Counted from the stretch's first letter, positions 1 through 9,189 are shown. The stretch is DNA of 64,000 nucleotides from Chryseobacterium vaccae (GCF_009602705.1 NZ_VSWH01000001.1:2108001-2172000); one strand, 5' to 3'. Notes: generated from the sequence alone by a model not told the origin. A program made the numbers and translations.

Positions 1-542
1 CTCAATTTATGAGGGAAAAAATCATTCATCATATAGACAAAGAGATTGAAGAAGCCAAAGCCGGAAGACGTACCGAAATTATCGTTAAAGCCAACTCGGT
101 TAGCGACCGTTTTTTAATTGAAAAACTCTACGATGCCGCAAAAGCAGGTGTTGTGGTTAGAATGATCGTAAGAGGAATCTATTGTGCTGTTAATCAAAAA
201 GATTTTAAAGAAAAAATAAAAGCGATCAGCATCGTAGACGAATATCTTGAACACGCCAGAGTCATGTATTTCTATAATAAAGGAATGGAAGATATATACA
301 TCTCCTCTGCCGACTGGATGACCAGAAACCTCGACTACAGGATAGAAGCCGCTGCAAAGATCACAGACAAAGGTCTGAAGAAGGAATTAAAAGATATTCT
401 GGACATTCAGTTGAGAGATAACGTAAAAGCTCGTATTTTAGACAAAAAATTGAGCAACGAGTATGTAAGGAATGATAAGAAAGAATGCCGTTCTCAAATA
501 GAAACCTATAAATATTTAAAAGCTAAAACAAGCAAAAAATGA
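1..542 (+). CDS. ppk1: Polyphosphate kinase 1, C-terminal part (5' truncated by window edge)
   Basis: Ppk1 reversibly polymerises the gamma phosphate of ATP into polyphosphate. Only the last ~180 codons are present. The reading frame is open from base 3, so the first in-frame ATG at base 9 is internal and not the real start. The visible part matches the C-terminal phospholipase-D-like domain: IVKANSVSDRFLIEKLYDAA, followed by VRMIVRGIYC and a segment with SSADWMTRNLDYRIE that is typical of the Ppk1 end. The catalytic histidines lie outside the window. The stop overlaps the start of the exopolyphosphatase gene by 4 bases (ATGA), so synthesis and degradation of polyphosphate are translationally coupled. 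Confidence 0.93.
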   Translation, partial: QFMREKIIHHIDKEIEEAKAGRRTEIIVKANSVSDRFLIEKLYDAAKAGVVVRMIVRGIYCAVNQKDFKEKIKAISIVDEYLEHARVMYFYNKGMEDIYISSADWMTRNLDYRIEAAAKITDKGLKKELKDILDIQLRDNVKARILDKKLSNEYVRNDKKECRSQIETYKYLKAKTSKK

Positions 543-1423
543 AGATCGCCGCGATAGACATAGGAAGTAACGCCGCAAGACTTTTGATCAATGAAGTAAA
601 GATCAACAATAAAAAACCTGAATTTATAAAATTAAACCTCCTGAGAATCCCTCTAAGGCTGGGAATGGATGTTTTCACTTTAGGAAAAATAGGAAGTGAA
701 AGAGAAAAAATGGTCATCGATTCTATGAAGATTTTCAGCGACCTGATGAAAATCTATAAAGTAGACCATTACAGAGCCTGTGCTACCAGCGCCATGCGCG
801 ATGCCTCCAACGGCAACGAAATTATCAAGCAGGTGAAAGAAACTTCAGGCATCAATATAGAAATCATTTCCGGAGACGAAGAAGCCACCCTGATCTACGA
901 AAATCATGTAGCAGAAGGGCTTGACAAAGAATTCGCCTATCTTTACATTGATGTTGGAGGAGGTTCTACAGAGCTCACTTTTTATGAAAACGGTAAAATG
1001 ATCTATGAAAGATCCTTCAATATAGGAACAATCCGCCTTCTCAACAATCTGGTTACTGCTGATAACTGGACGGAAATGAAAGAAGCAATCAAAGAAAATA
1101 TTACCAGTAAAAAGCCCATTGTAGCCATCGGTTCGGGAGGAAACATCAATAAAGTTTTCTCCATGAGTAAAACCAAAGACGGTAAGCCAATGTCTCTTTC
1201 TCATCTTAAAAAAACCTACAAAGAGCTTAATGAACTTTCTGTAGAAGAAAGAATGACCAAGTACAACCTCAGAGAAGACCGGGCAGATGTTCTCGTTCAT
1301 GCATTAAGAATCTTCAATAATGTAATGTCATGGGCAGATATCAGCAGGATTTTTGTTCCTAAAATTTCAGTAGCAGACGGACTTATTCACAATATCTACA
1401 GTCAGCTGCACGATAAAAAATAA
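539..1423 (+). CDS. ppx: Exopolyphosphatase, Ppx/GppA family
   Basis: This 294-residue protein has the ASKHA-fold ATP/phosphate-binding signatures of the Ppx/GppA family: DIGSNAARL (7-15), ATSAMRDA (82-89), SGDEEA (111-116) and DVGGGST (138-144). The family releases phosphate from the ends of polyphosphate or hydrolyses pppGpp. At this length it is the short form, without the C-terminal HD-like domain of the E. coli proteins. Its ATG overlaps the ppk1 stop, so polyphosphate turnover is the likelier role, but pppGpp hydrolysis cannot be excluded. The run ends at a hairpin terminator 24 bases downstream. Confidence 0.93.
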   Translation: MKIAAIDIGSNAARLLINEVKINNKKPEFIKLNLLRIPLRLGMDVFTLGKIGSEREKMVIDSMKIFSDLMKIYKVDHYRACATSAMRDASNGNEIIKQVKETSGINIEIISGDEEATLIYENHVAEGLDKEFAYLYIDVGGGSTELTFYENGKMIYERSFNIGTIRLLNNLVTADNWTEMKEAIKENITSKKPIVAIGSGGNINKVFSMSKTKDGKPMSLSHLKKTYKELNELSVEERMTKYNLREDRADVLVHALRIFNNVMSWADISRIFVPKISVADGLIHNIYSQLHDKK

Positions 1424-1446
1424 TTTTCACCCATACCATTATATTG

Positions 1447-1480
1447 AAAACCAGTCTTGTTTCGGCTGGTTTTTATTTTT
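1447..1480 (+). terminator. Rho-independent terminator after ppx
   Basis: An 8-bp stem AAAACCAG (1447-1454) / CTGGTTTT (1466-1473) with an 11-base loop is followed by a T-rich run to 1480. It closes the ppk1-ppx operon. Confidence 0.7.
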
Positions 1481-1485
1481 GTTAT

Positions 1486-1565
1486 CAGTAAAAAAATCTG
1501 CCAATCTGTGAAAGAAAAAATACACAATCATCAGTGAAATTTGTGAGATCTGCGGGAAAATTAAT
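1486..1565 (+). repeat. Partial copy of the dispersed intergenic repeat (family AB)
   Basis: The 301-base gap between ppx and the next gene holds the ppx terminator and this stretch. It contains AAATCTGCCAATCTGTGA and later GAGATCTGCGGGAAAATT, which resemble the copies near 16.2, 21.8 and 29.7 kb (for example AAATCTGCACAATCTGCGAG and GGATCTGTGGGAAA). It is the most eroded copy. Apart from this the gap shows no gene. Confidence 0.45.
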
Positions 1566-1724
1566 ACTAAAAATTCGCGCATCCATAGCAGCGCTTCCTT
1601 TTTAATATTTTTTATGCTACAAAACAATCATATTCAGTGAAACATATTTAAAAGAGTATAATTTTTGATATTCTTTAAAGTAAAAACAGATTGTAAAACG
1701 TCAACATAATATCAACAGCTAGAA

Positions 1725-2378
1725 ATGAACCCAATCAAAATAATTATCACAGGTGTTACAGGAATGGTAGGAGAAGGTGTTTTAATGGAATGTCTTGAAA
1801 ATCCTCATGTTTCTGAAATTTTAAGTGTAAGCAGAAAACCGTCCGGCAAAAAGCACGCAAAACTTAAGGAATATATTATCCCAGACTTTTTAGCTATCGA
1901 TCTTCATGATGAAACCCTGAGAGGTTATGACGCCTGTTTTTTCTGTGCCGGAATCAGCAGTGTAGGAATGAATGAAGAAGAATATACCAAAATTACGTAT
2001 GATACCACCCTTCATTTTGCTCAGGCTGTGCTGAACCAGAATCCTGAAATGGTTTTCAACTATGTCTCAGGAGCCAGCACCGACCAGACCGAAAGCGGAA
2101 AGATCATGTGGGCACGGGTAAAAGGCAGAACCGAAAATGCATTAAAAAAGCTAGGATTCAGGAATGAATTCAACTTTCGTCCCGGATTTATGAAGCCTGT
2201 TCAGGGACAAATTAACATAAAATGGTTTTTTAAGCCTTTTATTTGGTTTTTTCCTATTTTTTTACCGTCAAAATCATTAACTTTACACGAAGTAGGTAGA
2301 GCAATGATCAATGCCGTACACAGAGGGTATCCTACATCAACTTTGGAAATTAGGGACATTAAAAATTTAGCTATATGA
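1725..2378 (+). CDS. NAD(P)-binding Rossmann-fold protein, atypical short-chain dehydrogenase/epimerase family
   Basis: This 217-residue protein opens with a dinucleotide-binding loop GVTGMVGEG (10-18). It continues with the DACFFCAGISS and NYVSGAST segments of extended/atypical SDRs, the group that includes NAD-dependent epimerases and TIP30-like proteins. The classical YxxxK catalytic pair is not obvious, so it may be a binding or regulatory member rather than a typical oxidoreductase. The substrate is unknown. The stop overlaps the start of a 50-codon membrane-peptide gene by 4 bases. Confidence 0.8.
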   Translation: MNPIKIIITGVTGMVGEGVLMECLENPHVSEILSVSRKPSGKKHAKLKEYIIPDFLAIDLHDETLRGYDACFFCAGISSVGMNEEEYTKITYDTTLHFAQAVLNQNPEMVFNYVSGASTDQTESGKIMWARVKGRTENALKKLGFRNEFNFRPGFMKPVQGQINIKWFFKPFIWFFPIFLPSKSLTLHEVGRAMINAVHRGYPTSTLEIRDIKNLAI

Positions 2379-2527
2379 GAGAAATGTTAAAAAGAATAGT
2401 TCTGGTTATTTTTGTACTCTTGGTTCTGACTGCAGTTTCAGGATTCTTCTATATGCAGAAACACCCTTTGGAGGGCAAAACACCAACACAGAAAACTTTT
2501 AATTTCTCAGGAAAGCAAACAAAATAA
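2375..2527 (+). CDS. Small single-pass membrane protein, 50 residues
   Basis: The ATG overlaps the preceding stop as ATGA, which supports real translation by coupling. The peptide has a positively charged start (MREMLKR) and one strongly hydrophobic helix at about residues 7-26. A short polar tail follows, containing HPLEGKTPTQK. The tail faintly recalls the region just after the membrane anchor in membrane-linked metallo-beta-lactamase-fold hydrolases, so it could be a relic of one or an independent small protein. The function is unknown. It is too short for routine ORF calling. Confidence 0.5.
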   Translation: MREMLKRIVLVIFVLLVLTAVSGFFYMQKHPLEGKTPTQKTFNFSGKQTK

Positions 2528-2664
2528 ACCAAAAACCGGGAAGACAAATAATGATTTCATTTTTTGCATTTAAGGAAACCATTTATTAAACATTTCTTAA
2601 AGTTCCCTTAAAACAACTGCAGCGTATAAAGTTCATTTTTGCATACATCTAATGCAAGTAAAAA

Positions 2665-5600
2665 ATGATCAACAACTACCTATTAAAAGGTTCTGTTATT
2701 GCCGCATTCTTCCTACAGAGCGGACTTTCAGGACAGACACTTGTTCATTACTGGAACTTTAATAACAGTACTACAGAAACATCCATTACAACACCATCTT
2801 CCTCTTTAACAGGAGGATCCCTCGCTGCTATTACCGGAGGAACCAGTCTGATAGACTTTGCCAACGGAACAGGGCAAAATTTCAATACAGAAAATCTGAA
2901 TGCCAGAAACGGAGATCCTTCAGGAACCCACCTGAGATTTAACAATCCCATTGGAGGAGCATTACAGTTTAATCTTCCCACAACAGGATACAATAACATC
3001 ATTGTAAAATTTACAACCAGAAGATCCGGACAGGGAGCTGGCACACAAATCTGGTCCTATTCAACAGACGGGACAACTTTTATTCCGTATCAGAATATTA
3101 ATCCTCAGGATACCAATCCGCAGCTGGTTACTTTTGATTTTTCTACCATTTCAGGAGTTTCCAATAATCCGAACTTTAAATTAAAAGTAGAGTTCTCTGC
3201 CACCGGAGGCGGAACAGGAGGAAATAACCGCTTTGACAATTTCACCGTAGATGCATCCCCGGTTGGAGGTATTGATACTACTCCACCAACGGTTACTTAT
3301 CTTCCCACAAATAATACCAATAATGCATCAACAACAGTCAATCCTACCCTATCTTTTAACGAAAATGTAAGACTGAAAGATAACTCCGTAATCAACGATT
3401 CTAATGCACAAAATCTGATAGAATTCCGTTTAGGAAGTGCTTCAGGTACATTCGTTCCCTTTACAACAGCTTTCAGCAATAACATCATTACCGTTATCCC
3501 TTCATCCGGACTTATACCGGGTCAGACTTACTACCTGGCTCTTAAACCCAATACTGTAGAAGATTTCAGTGATAATGCTGTTATAACAACTACTGCCAGC
3601 ACGTTTACGACAGCAGGAACCTCCGTTTCCTTGGATAAAAATTTTATAAAAGTTAATGAAAATGCAGGAAATCTTGCTTTCAAAATCAATATAAACAATC
3701 CTTCGGCAGCATCTGTAAACCTCGTGGTAAAGCCTGCTCCGTTCAGTACGGCAGACAGCAATGATTTTACATTAGCCAGCCAGACCATCAATATTACACC
3801 GGGAATGACCAATTATACCGTCAATATCCCAATTATCGATGATACCGTGGAAGAACAGCAGGCAGAATACTTTGTCGTAAGCCTTGAAAATCCTTCCGGT
3901 GCGTCAATTTCAGGGGATAATTCTGCAACGATTTATATTGTAGATAATGACAAACCTGCTCCGGTTCCTTCCGGACAGATCCAGCTGAACTATATCGGAA
4001 GCTTTGATCCTTCCGGAAACAATAACAGCTCTACGGAAATTGTTGTCCACGATCCTTCCACACAAAGATTATTTACAATCAGTTCTATTACGGATGTGTT
4101 TGACATTCTTGATTTCAGTACACCAACTACCCCTTCCGTAATCAGAACAGTGAATATGGCACCCTACGGAGGTATCACCAGCATCGCTGTAAAAAACGGA
4201 ATTATTGCAGCCGCCTCTCCTAATACCAATCCTCAGCAGAATGGTTCTGTTGTTTTCTTCGATATTAATGGAAATTTCCTGAAACAGGTCACGGTAGGCG
4301 CACTTCCGGATATGATTACCTTCACTCCCGATGGGACAAAAGTAATTACAGCCAATGAAGGTGAACCTAATGACGCTTATACGATAGATCCGGAAGGAAC
4401 CATCAGCATCATTGATATTTCAGGAGGTATCGGAAATCTTACACAGAGCAATGTGACCACTCTTAACTTTAACAGTTTTGATTCCCAAACCTCAGCTTTA
4501 ACAGCCACTGGTCTCAGAAAAGTAAGAACCAACAACACCCTTTCTCAGGATCTGGAACCGGAATATGTGACGGTAAGCAGCGACAGCCAGAAAGCCTGGG
4601 TTTCTCTTCAGGAAAACAATGCCATGGCTGAGGTTAATCTTACCACAAAAACCATCACAGGAATCTGGGGACTGGGTAAAAAAGATATGAGCCTTCCGGG
4701 CAACGGTTTTGACGCTTCCGATAATAACGGAGAAGTCCTGATTGCCAACTGGCCTGTAAAAGCCTATTACACACCTGATGCCATTCAGAATTACAAAGTT
4801 GGAAATACCCATTATATTGTAACCGCCAATGAAGGAGATGAGAAAGATCTTTCCGGATATAGCGAAAGAACAACAGTAGGAGCCAATAATTACACCCTGG
4901 ATCCGATATTGTTCCCGCAGGCATCGGTTTTAAAAGCTTCTCATAATTTAGGAAGACTCAGAGTGTCCAGTGCAACAGGAAATACAGACGGAGATTCAGA
5001 TTTTGAAGAAATGGCCGCATTGGGGGCACGTTCTTTCTCCATTTTCAATACAGATACCAGACAACTGGTTTATGATAGTGGCGACCAGTTTGAAAGGTAT
5101 ATTGCCGTCAATCATCCATTGATTTTTAATGCGGATAATGAATCCAACGGAGCCAAGAACAGAAGCCGCGCCAAAGGTCCCGAGCCGGAAGGTGTAGCAT
5201 TAGGAACGATCAACGGGCAAACTTACGCTTTTATTACGCTGGAAAGAACCGGAGGAGTGATGGTCTATAATATCACCAACCCTGGCAGTCCCGTATTTAC
5301 AGATTATAAACATTCCCGTCTGACTTCTGCTTACGGAGGCGATAACGGCCCTGAAGGGATTATCTATATTGCTCCTGAAAATACTACAACCGGAAAAGGT
5401 TATGTCATCATTGCCAATGAAATCAGCGGAACACTGTCCATGTATGAGGTAGCCACCTCTCCTACTTTAGGAACCGGAGAAATTAAAACGGAAAAAGCAA
5501 CGTTCAACGTGTTTCCGAACCCTGTGAATAAAGGAAATACATTATATTTCAACAGAAAACAGGATTACGAGTTGTTTGATATGTCCGGAAAAATGATAGG

Positions 5601-5703
5601 TAATGAAAAAAATGCTCTCACCATAGAAACCTCTAACCTTTCTACAGGAGTTTACCTGATAAAAACTTCTGAGGGACATGTGAAAAGGGTTATTGTAAAG
5701 TAA
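2665..5703 (+). CDS. Choice-of-anchor I multidomain secreted protein with T9SS type A sorting domain
   Basis: This is a 1012-residue exported protein. A signal peptide (about 1-23) is followed by a beta-sandwich region (about 27-195), then a bacterial Ig-like (Big_5/SbsA-type) domain starting at DTTPPTVTYLP (about 205-310). Next come a Calx-beta-like domain with SLDKNFIKVNENAG and IYIVDND (about 315-428) and a large choice-of-anchor I beta-propeller region (about 440-925, TPDGTKVITANEGEPNDAY, GPEPEGVALG, GPEGI). The end is a T9SS C-terminal sorting domain (FNVFPNPVNKGNTLYF to the last residue). T9SS would carry it to the surface or medium. Choice-of-anchor I regions resemble phytase-like or alkaline-phosphatase-like propellers, but no catalytic role can be assigned. 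Confidence 0.88.
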   Translation: MINNYLLKGSVIAAFFLQSGLSGQTLVHYWNFNNSTTETSITTPSSSLTGGSLAAITGGTSLIDFANGTGQNFNTENLNARNGDPSGTHLRFNNPIGGALQFNLPTTGYNNIIVKFTTRRSGQGAGTQIWSYSTDGTTFIPYQNINPQDTNPQLVTFDFSTISGVSNNPNFKLKVEFSATGGGTGGNNRFDNFTVDASPVGGIDTTPPTVTYLPTNNTNNASTTVNPTLSFNENVRLKDNSVINDSNAQNLIEFRLGSASGTFVPFTTAFSNNIITVIPSSGLIPGQTYYLALKPNTVEDFSDNAVITTTASTFTTAGTSVSLDKNFIKVNENAGNLAFKININNPSAASVNLVVKPAPFSTADSNDFTLASQTINITPGMTNYTVNIPIIDDTVEEQQAEYFVVSLENPSGASISGDNSATIYIVDNDKPAPVPSGQIQLNYIGSFDPSGNNNSSTEIVVHDPSTQRLFTISSITDVFDILDFSTPTTPSVIRTVNMAPYGGITSIAVKNGIIAAASPNTNPQQNGSVVFFDINGNFLKQVTVGALPDMITFTPDGTKVITANEGEPNDAYTIDPEGTISIIDISGGIGNLTQSNVTTLNFNSFDSQTSALTATGLRKVRTNNTLSQDLEPEYVTVSSDSQKAWVSLQENNAMAEVNLTTKTITGIWGLGKKDMSLPGNGFDASDNNGEVLIANWPVKAYYTPDAIQNYKVGNTHYIVTANEGDEKDLSGYSERTTVGANNYTLDPILFPQASVLKASHNLGRLRVSSATGNTDGDSDFEEMAALGARSFSIFNTDTRQLVYDSGDQFERYIAVNHPLIFNADNESNGAKNRSRAKGPEPEGVALGTINGQTYAFITLERTGGVMVYNITNPGSPVFTDYKHSRLTSAYGGDNGPEGIIYIAPENTTTGKGYVIIANEISGTLSMYEVATSPTLGTGEIKTEKATFNVFPNPVNKGNTLYFNRKQDYELFDMSGKMIGNEKNALTIETSNLSTGVYLIKTSEGHVKRVIVK

Positions 5704-5803
5704 TTAATGGAAGCTGGAAGAAGGAAGTCGCAATTGAGCCTGTGAAATTATGATCGTTATCCTGATCCGGATTGAGGTAAAATATCCGTTCACCAGATAC
5801 CGT

Positions 5804-5833
5804 AAAAGTCCCGGAATAGTCCGGGATTTTTTT
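5804..5833 (+). terminator. Rho-independent terminator after the choice-of-anchor I gene
   Basis: The stem TCCCGGA (5809-5815) / TCCGGGA (5820-5826) has a 4-base loop, is extended by A/T pairs, and is followed by seven T. It lies about 100 bases after the stop. The spacer before it holds a short GGAAGCTGGAAGAAGGAAGT stretch (from 5709) related to the inverted-repeat element at 37.7 kb. Confidence 0.75.
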
Positions 5834-5874
5834 ATTGTTGTTAAATTCATTAGTTTTAGGCTTTTATCATTTCC

Positions 5875-6702
5875 ATGAAAGAACAGTTAGAGCATATTAT
5901 TCATCAGTCTTATCATAAAGAGAGACGTAATCTTTTCACCTTCCTGACCGGTGCGGGCATTTCTTCAGACAGCGGAATTCCTACCTACCGCGGATCAGAC
6001 GGAATCTGGGTGAAGGGAACCCGTTTTCATAAGCCAGAAGAATTTGGGACATTGAGATATTTCAGACAACATCCGGAAGAAGTATTGCAGTATTCCCTGT
6101 TCAGAAAAAAGATGTTTGAAAATGTGGAGCCCAATGAGAGTCATTTCGAACTTGCTGCCATAGAAAATATGCTTCAGGATAGATTTCACCTGATTACCCA
6201 GAATATTGACAATCTTCACCGCCGTGCCGGAAGCCAGAGAATTTATGAGATTCATGGAAACAACAGGGAAATTAAATGTTCCAACGGATGTAAAACAATT
6301 GTGAATCTTCCTGAAGAAATTAAAGGTAAAGATATTGATGAAGACCTTACGGAAAGGGATAAAGAACTGCTGACCTGCCCGGATTGCGGTCACTGGATGC
6401 GCCCCAATATCCTGTGGTTTGATGAATATTATGATGAAAAGACCAACAAAAGATTCAGTGCTCTGAAAAAAGCAAAAAATAGTGCCATTCTTTTTATCGT
6501 AGGAACTTCCGGGGCCACCAACCTTCCGATAGCCATCGCTGAAACAGCTTTGAAATACGGAGCCTTTATTGTAGACATTAATACCGAAGACAATAATTTC
6601 ACTGAATTGATCCGGAATAAGAAAAACGCAGTAATCATCAGGGAAAAATCAACCGATGTTTTAAAAGTTATCAAAGAAATCCTTAAAAATATTAACCTGT
6701 AA
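5875..6702 (+). CDS. Sir2-family NAD-dependent protein deacylase (sirtuin)
   Basis: This 275-residue sirtuin has the NAD-binding GAGIS (26-30) with SGIPTYRGSDGIW, the TQNIDNLHRRAG motif and the catalytic histidine in YEIHGN. It also has a structural zinc site formed by CSNGC and CPDC, and the late GTSGATNLP segment. The family removes acyl groups from lysine using NAD+ and releases nicotinamide and O-acyl-ADP-ribose. It is a stand-alone gene here. The acyl specificity cannot be read from the sequence. Confidence 0.93.
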   Translation: MKEQLEHIIHQSYHKERRNLFTFLTGAGISSDSGIPTYRGSDGIWVKGTRFHKPEEFGTLRYFRQHPEEVLQYSLFRKKMFENVEPNESHFELAAIENMLQDRFHLITQNIDNLHRRAGSQRIYEIHGNNREIKCSNGCKTIVNLPEEIKGKDIDEDLTERDKELLTCPDCGHWMRPNILWFDEYYDEKTNKRFSALKKAKNSAILFIVGTSGATNLPIAIAETALKYGAFIVDINTEDNNFTELIRNKKNAVIIREKSTDVLKVIKEILKNINL

Positions 6703-6725
6703 GCTGTATAAAATTTAACTTTTCC

Positions 6726-6760
6726 TTGACACAGGCCCAATAATTTAATGCTTATATTTA
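6726..6760 (+). promoter_or_regulatory. Possible promoter for the DUF3060 gene
   Basis: TTG at 6726-6728 and TATATTTA at 6753-6760 approximate the Bacteroidota -33/-7 elements (TTG and TAnnTTTG), with a slightly long 24-base spacer. If it is used, transcription starts after 6760. The ATG at 6748 would then lie upstream of the message, which supports translation from 6778. Confidence 0.35.
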
Positions 6761-6777
6761 CCCATACCAAATTCAAA

Positions 6778-7176
6778 ATGAAAATGAAAAATATGAAAAC
6801 ATTAAGTGTTCTGGCTTTTTTGCTGATAGGAACAGGAACCGCTTTTTCACAGTCCAGAAAAACAGAATCTTCAAAAGGCATGGAACAGTCAGACAATGAT
6901 AAAAAGATCCAGGTAGAAGGTGTCGGACATAAACTCAACTATACCCTTAAGGACGGAACAGTAGAAGTGGAAGGAGCTGACAATACGGTAACGGTGAAAG
7001 GAAGTGCCAGAAAGATCTCCGTTTCCGGAACAGGAAACACTGTATACATTGACAGGGTAGATAAAGTAGCCCTGGAAGGAGGCAATAATACCGTTTATTA
7101 TAAAACTTCAGGAACAAAATCAGGAAAACCGGATGCCTCTCTTACAGGCGTAGGAAATAAGGTAGTAAAACAATAA
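6778..7176 (+). CDS. DUF3060 domain secreted protein
   Basis: This is a 132-residue exported protein. A signal peptide (about 1-25 ending AFSQ) precedes a short polar linker and a DUF3060-like repeat region rich in G/N/V steps: EVEGADNTVTVKG, ISVSGTGNTVYIDR, VALEGGNNTVYY. Such repeats should form a small beta-solenoid, and the function of DUF3060 is unknown. I chose ATG 6778 over 6748 because it places the signal peptide at the N-terminus and the putative promoter overlaps the upstream codons. Confidence 0.75.
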   Translation: MKMKNMKTLSVLAFLLIGTGTAFSQSRKTESSKGMEQSDNDKKIQVEGVGHKLNYTLKDGTVEVEGADNTVTVKGSARKISVSGTGNTVYIDRVDKVALEGGNNTVYYKTSGTKSGKPDASLTGVGNKVVKQ

Positions 7177-7190
7177 AATATAATTAAAAA

Positions 7191-7227
7191 CAAGGCTTGG
7201 ACTGATCATCTGAGCCTTTATTATTTA
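7191..7227 (+). terminator. Likely terminator after the DUF3060 gene
   Basis: A short stem AAGGCT (7192-7197) / AGCCTT (7213-7218) is followed by a T-rich run. It is a weak but well-placed hairpin, 15 bases after the stop. Confidence 0.5.
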
Positions 7228-7323
7228 AAGGAGCTATAACGTGTTCTTTTCCTGATAAGTATAAACTTCTTCCATAATTCTATAACACCGCGGATGATAT
7301 TCAGGCTAATTTTATCCCGCGAA

Positions 7324-7731
7324 ATGAAAAGAGTTTTTCACATACTATTTCTTCTCCTTTATATTGTGGTGTCTTCAGGATTTACTACAAGCAAGCATGT
7401 CTGCAAAGGAAATTCCAGTGAAATACATGTAGGACTGAAAAACCTTTCTGATCTGGACTGTCCGAAATGTAGTGCCAATAAAGAAAAAAATCACACCGGA
7501 TGCTGTAAACTGGAGGTAAAAAAAATCTGTAAAGAAGATAACCTTCCCCATTCTTATAAAAATGCTCCTGTAAAGTTTTTATCAGATTCCATTCCGTATT
7601 ATAATTTAGGAACTGTATTTGATAATGTTTCTGCTCTTGATCCGGAAAACCACACTTTTTATTTTGATCCTTCAAAATACCATCTCAACTACCCTTCCCT
7701 TTTCATCCTTCACTGCGTTTACAGAATTTAG
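7324..7731 (+). CDS. Small secreted Cys/His-rich protein, HYC_CC_PP-like, first gene of an efflux operon
   Basis: This is a 135-residue exported protein with a signal peptide (about 1-22). The mature part has a KHVCKG motif, paired Cys in GCCKLE, CPKC and several further Cys and His. This is the pattern of the small HYC_CC_PP family proteins that accompany heavy-metal efflux genes in Bacteroidota, although the final PP motif is not clear here (NYPS). The start at 7324 is preferred over 7294 because it gives a normal signal peptide. It lies 72 bases before the TolC gene. A role in binding or sensing a periplasmic metal is inferred from Cys content and context. Confidence 0.6.
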   Translation: MKRVFHILFLLLYIVVSSGFTTSKHVCKGNSSEIHVGLKNLSDLDCPKCSANKEKNHTGCCKLEVKKICKEDNLPHSYKNAPVKFLSDSIPYYNLGTVFDNVSALDPENHTFYFDPSKYHLNYPSLFILHCVYRI

Positions 7732-7803
7732 AATAGATTGAATCATATGGTATCATCCCCTTACCGGGAAACTATTTTTCAATATTCATTCTAAATCTAT
7801 CTT

Positions 7804-9189
7804 ATGAATTTATCATTTAGAGCACTCATCCTGTGGCTGGGCTGCCCTGTTATTACCTTTGCTCAGCAGACGAGCTTAGAGGAAATCCTGCACAGGGCTG
7901 AAAAAAATTACCAGTCTATTCAGAAAAAAGAAGTGCATATTCAGGCTTCCAACGAAAGGCTTAAACTTCAAAAAACCTATTATTTACCGGAAGTCACTCT
8001 GATGGCTCAGCAAAGTTTCGGAACCATCAATGCTTTGAACGGACCTATGCATAATTCAGGAGGGCCGGGAATTGCATCAACTTCAATGCCTTTGGCAGAT
8101 CAGAACTGGAATTCTGCATTCGGAAGCCTGTATCTGGCCAATATCAACTGGAACGTTTATACTTTCGGGAAACTCAAAACAAAAGAACAGCTGGAAATTG
8201 CTGATGTTGAGGTTCAAAAATCAGACCTTCAGCAGGAAATTTTTCAGCATCAGATTAAAACAGCTGCGGCCTACTTTAACCTTCTGGTCAGTCAGCGACT
8301 CGAAAACGTACAGCATGAAAACCATAAACGATCGGAAGTCATTTATACCATTGCAAAAGCAAGGGCGGGCAGTGGTCTGATTCCTGAAGTGGATGCTTCC
8401 CTGGCAAAAGCAGAAATGTCAAGTGCCCAGACTTCCATTATCAATGCCAATGATCATGTTCTGGAGTACAATAAAAAACTGGCCGATCTTTTGGCCGAAG
8501 ATTTCACCGATTATCAGCTGGATCATTATTTCAGTAAAAATATTCCTTCCATAAAAGAAAATTCTTACTCGCTGCAGGATCACCCAAGTATTTTATTCAT
8601 CGATCAGAAGATCAATAAAAGCCGACACCAAGAAGCCCATTTGAATACGATGGGGCTGCCGTCGCTTTCGCTTTTCGGAACATTTCAGGGACGTGGTTCC
8701 GGTTTCGGTTCCAACTATGTTCAGGATAACACCGCTTTTTCTTCGTCCTATTTAAAAGGCGCAGGAGTTGACCGGATGAATTATATTGTCGGATTCAACC
8801 TAAGCTGGAATCTTACTGATTTTTACAGAAATACATCAAGGGTTAATGAACAGAAACTGATGACCAAAGCCCTGGATTATGACCATCAGCTTCTGAAACA
8901 GGAACTGACCAGCCAGCAGCGTCTCGCCGAAACAAAATACAGCAACGCACTGGCAAAAGTTACAGAGGCTAAAGTACAGATGGAAGCCGCTTCAGATGCC
9001 TTCCGCCAGCAGAAAGCTTTATATGAAAACGGTTTAACCACCATTGTAGACTTCACCCAAGCCTTGTATATTCTGAACCGTGCCGAAATCAATTTTGAGA
9101 TTGCACAGAACAATTCATGGCAGGCTGTTGTGCTTATCGCAGCTTCGGCAGGTGATATTTCAGTCATTACAAAAGCAATTACCCACTAA
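7804..9189 (+). CDS. TolC-family outer-membrane efflux protein
   Basis: This 461-residue protein is the outer-membrane channel of the tripartite pump encoded with the next two genes. It has a signal peptide (about 1-20, ending FAQ) and long amphipathic helical repeats typical of TolC: an N-terminal helix run with SLEEILHRAEKNY, the VDASLAKAEMSSAQ segment, and the second-half repeat with NEQKLMTKALDYDHQLLKQE and ENGLTTIVDFTQALY. There is no lipobox. It is followed 13 bases later by the RND pump. Confidence 0.9.
   Translation: MNLSFRALILWLGCPVITFAQQTSLEEILHRAEKNYQSIQKKEVHIQASNERLKLQKTYYLPEVTLMAQQSFGTINALNGPMHNSGGPGIASTSMPLADQNWNSAFGSLYLANINWNVYTFGKLKTKEQLEIADVEVQKSDLQQEIFQHQIKTAAAYFNLLVSQRLENVQHENHKRSEVIYTIAKARAGSGLIPEVDASLAKAEMSSAQTSIINANDHVLEYNKKLADLLAEDFTDYQLDHYFSKNIPSIKENSYSLQDHPSILFIDQKINKSRHQEAHLNTMGLPSLSLFGTFQGRGSGFGSNYVQDNTAFSSSYLKGAGVDRMNYIVGFNLSWNLTDFYRNTSRVNEQKLMTKALDYDHQLLKQELTSQQRLAETKYSNALAKVTEAKVQMEAASDAFRQQKALYENGLTTIVDFTQALYILNRAEINFEIAQNNSWQAVVLIAASAGDISVITKAITH

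Noticed and set aside
9..11. ATG at base 9 as the start of ppk1
   Set aside because: The frame is open upstream and the protein is only the C-terminal domain, so the real start lies outside the window.
845..1300. Long antisense frames (also 6429-6938, 10174-10659, 17106-17561)
   Set aside because: They lie opposite well-supported genes, have no recognisable domain, and are explained by codon bias of the coding strand.
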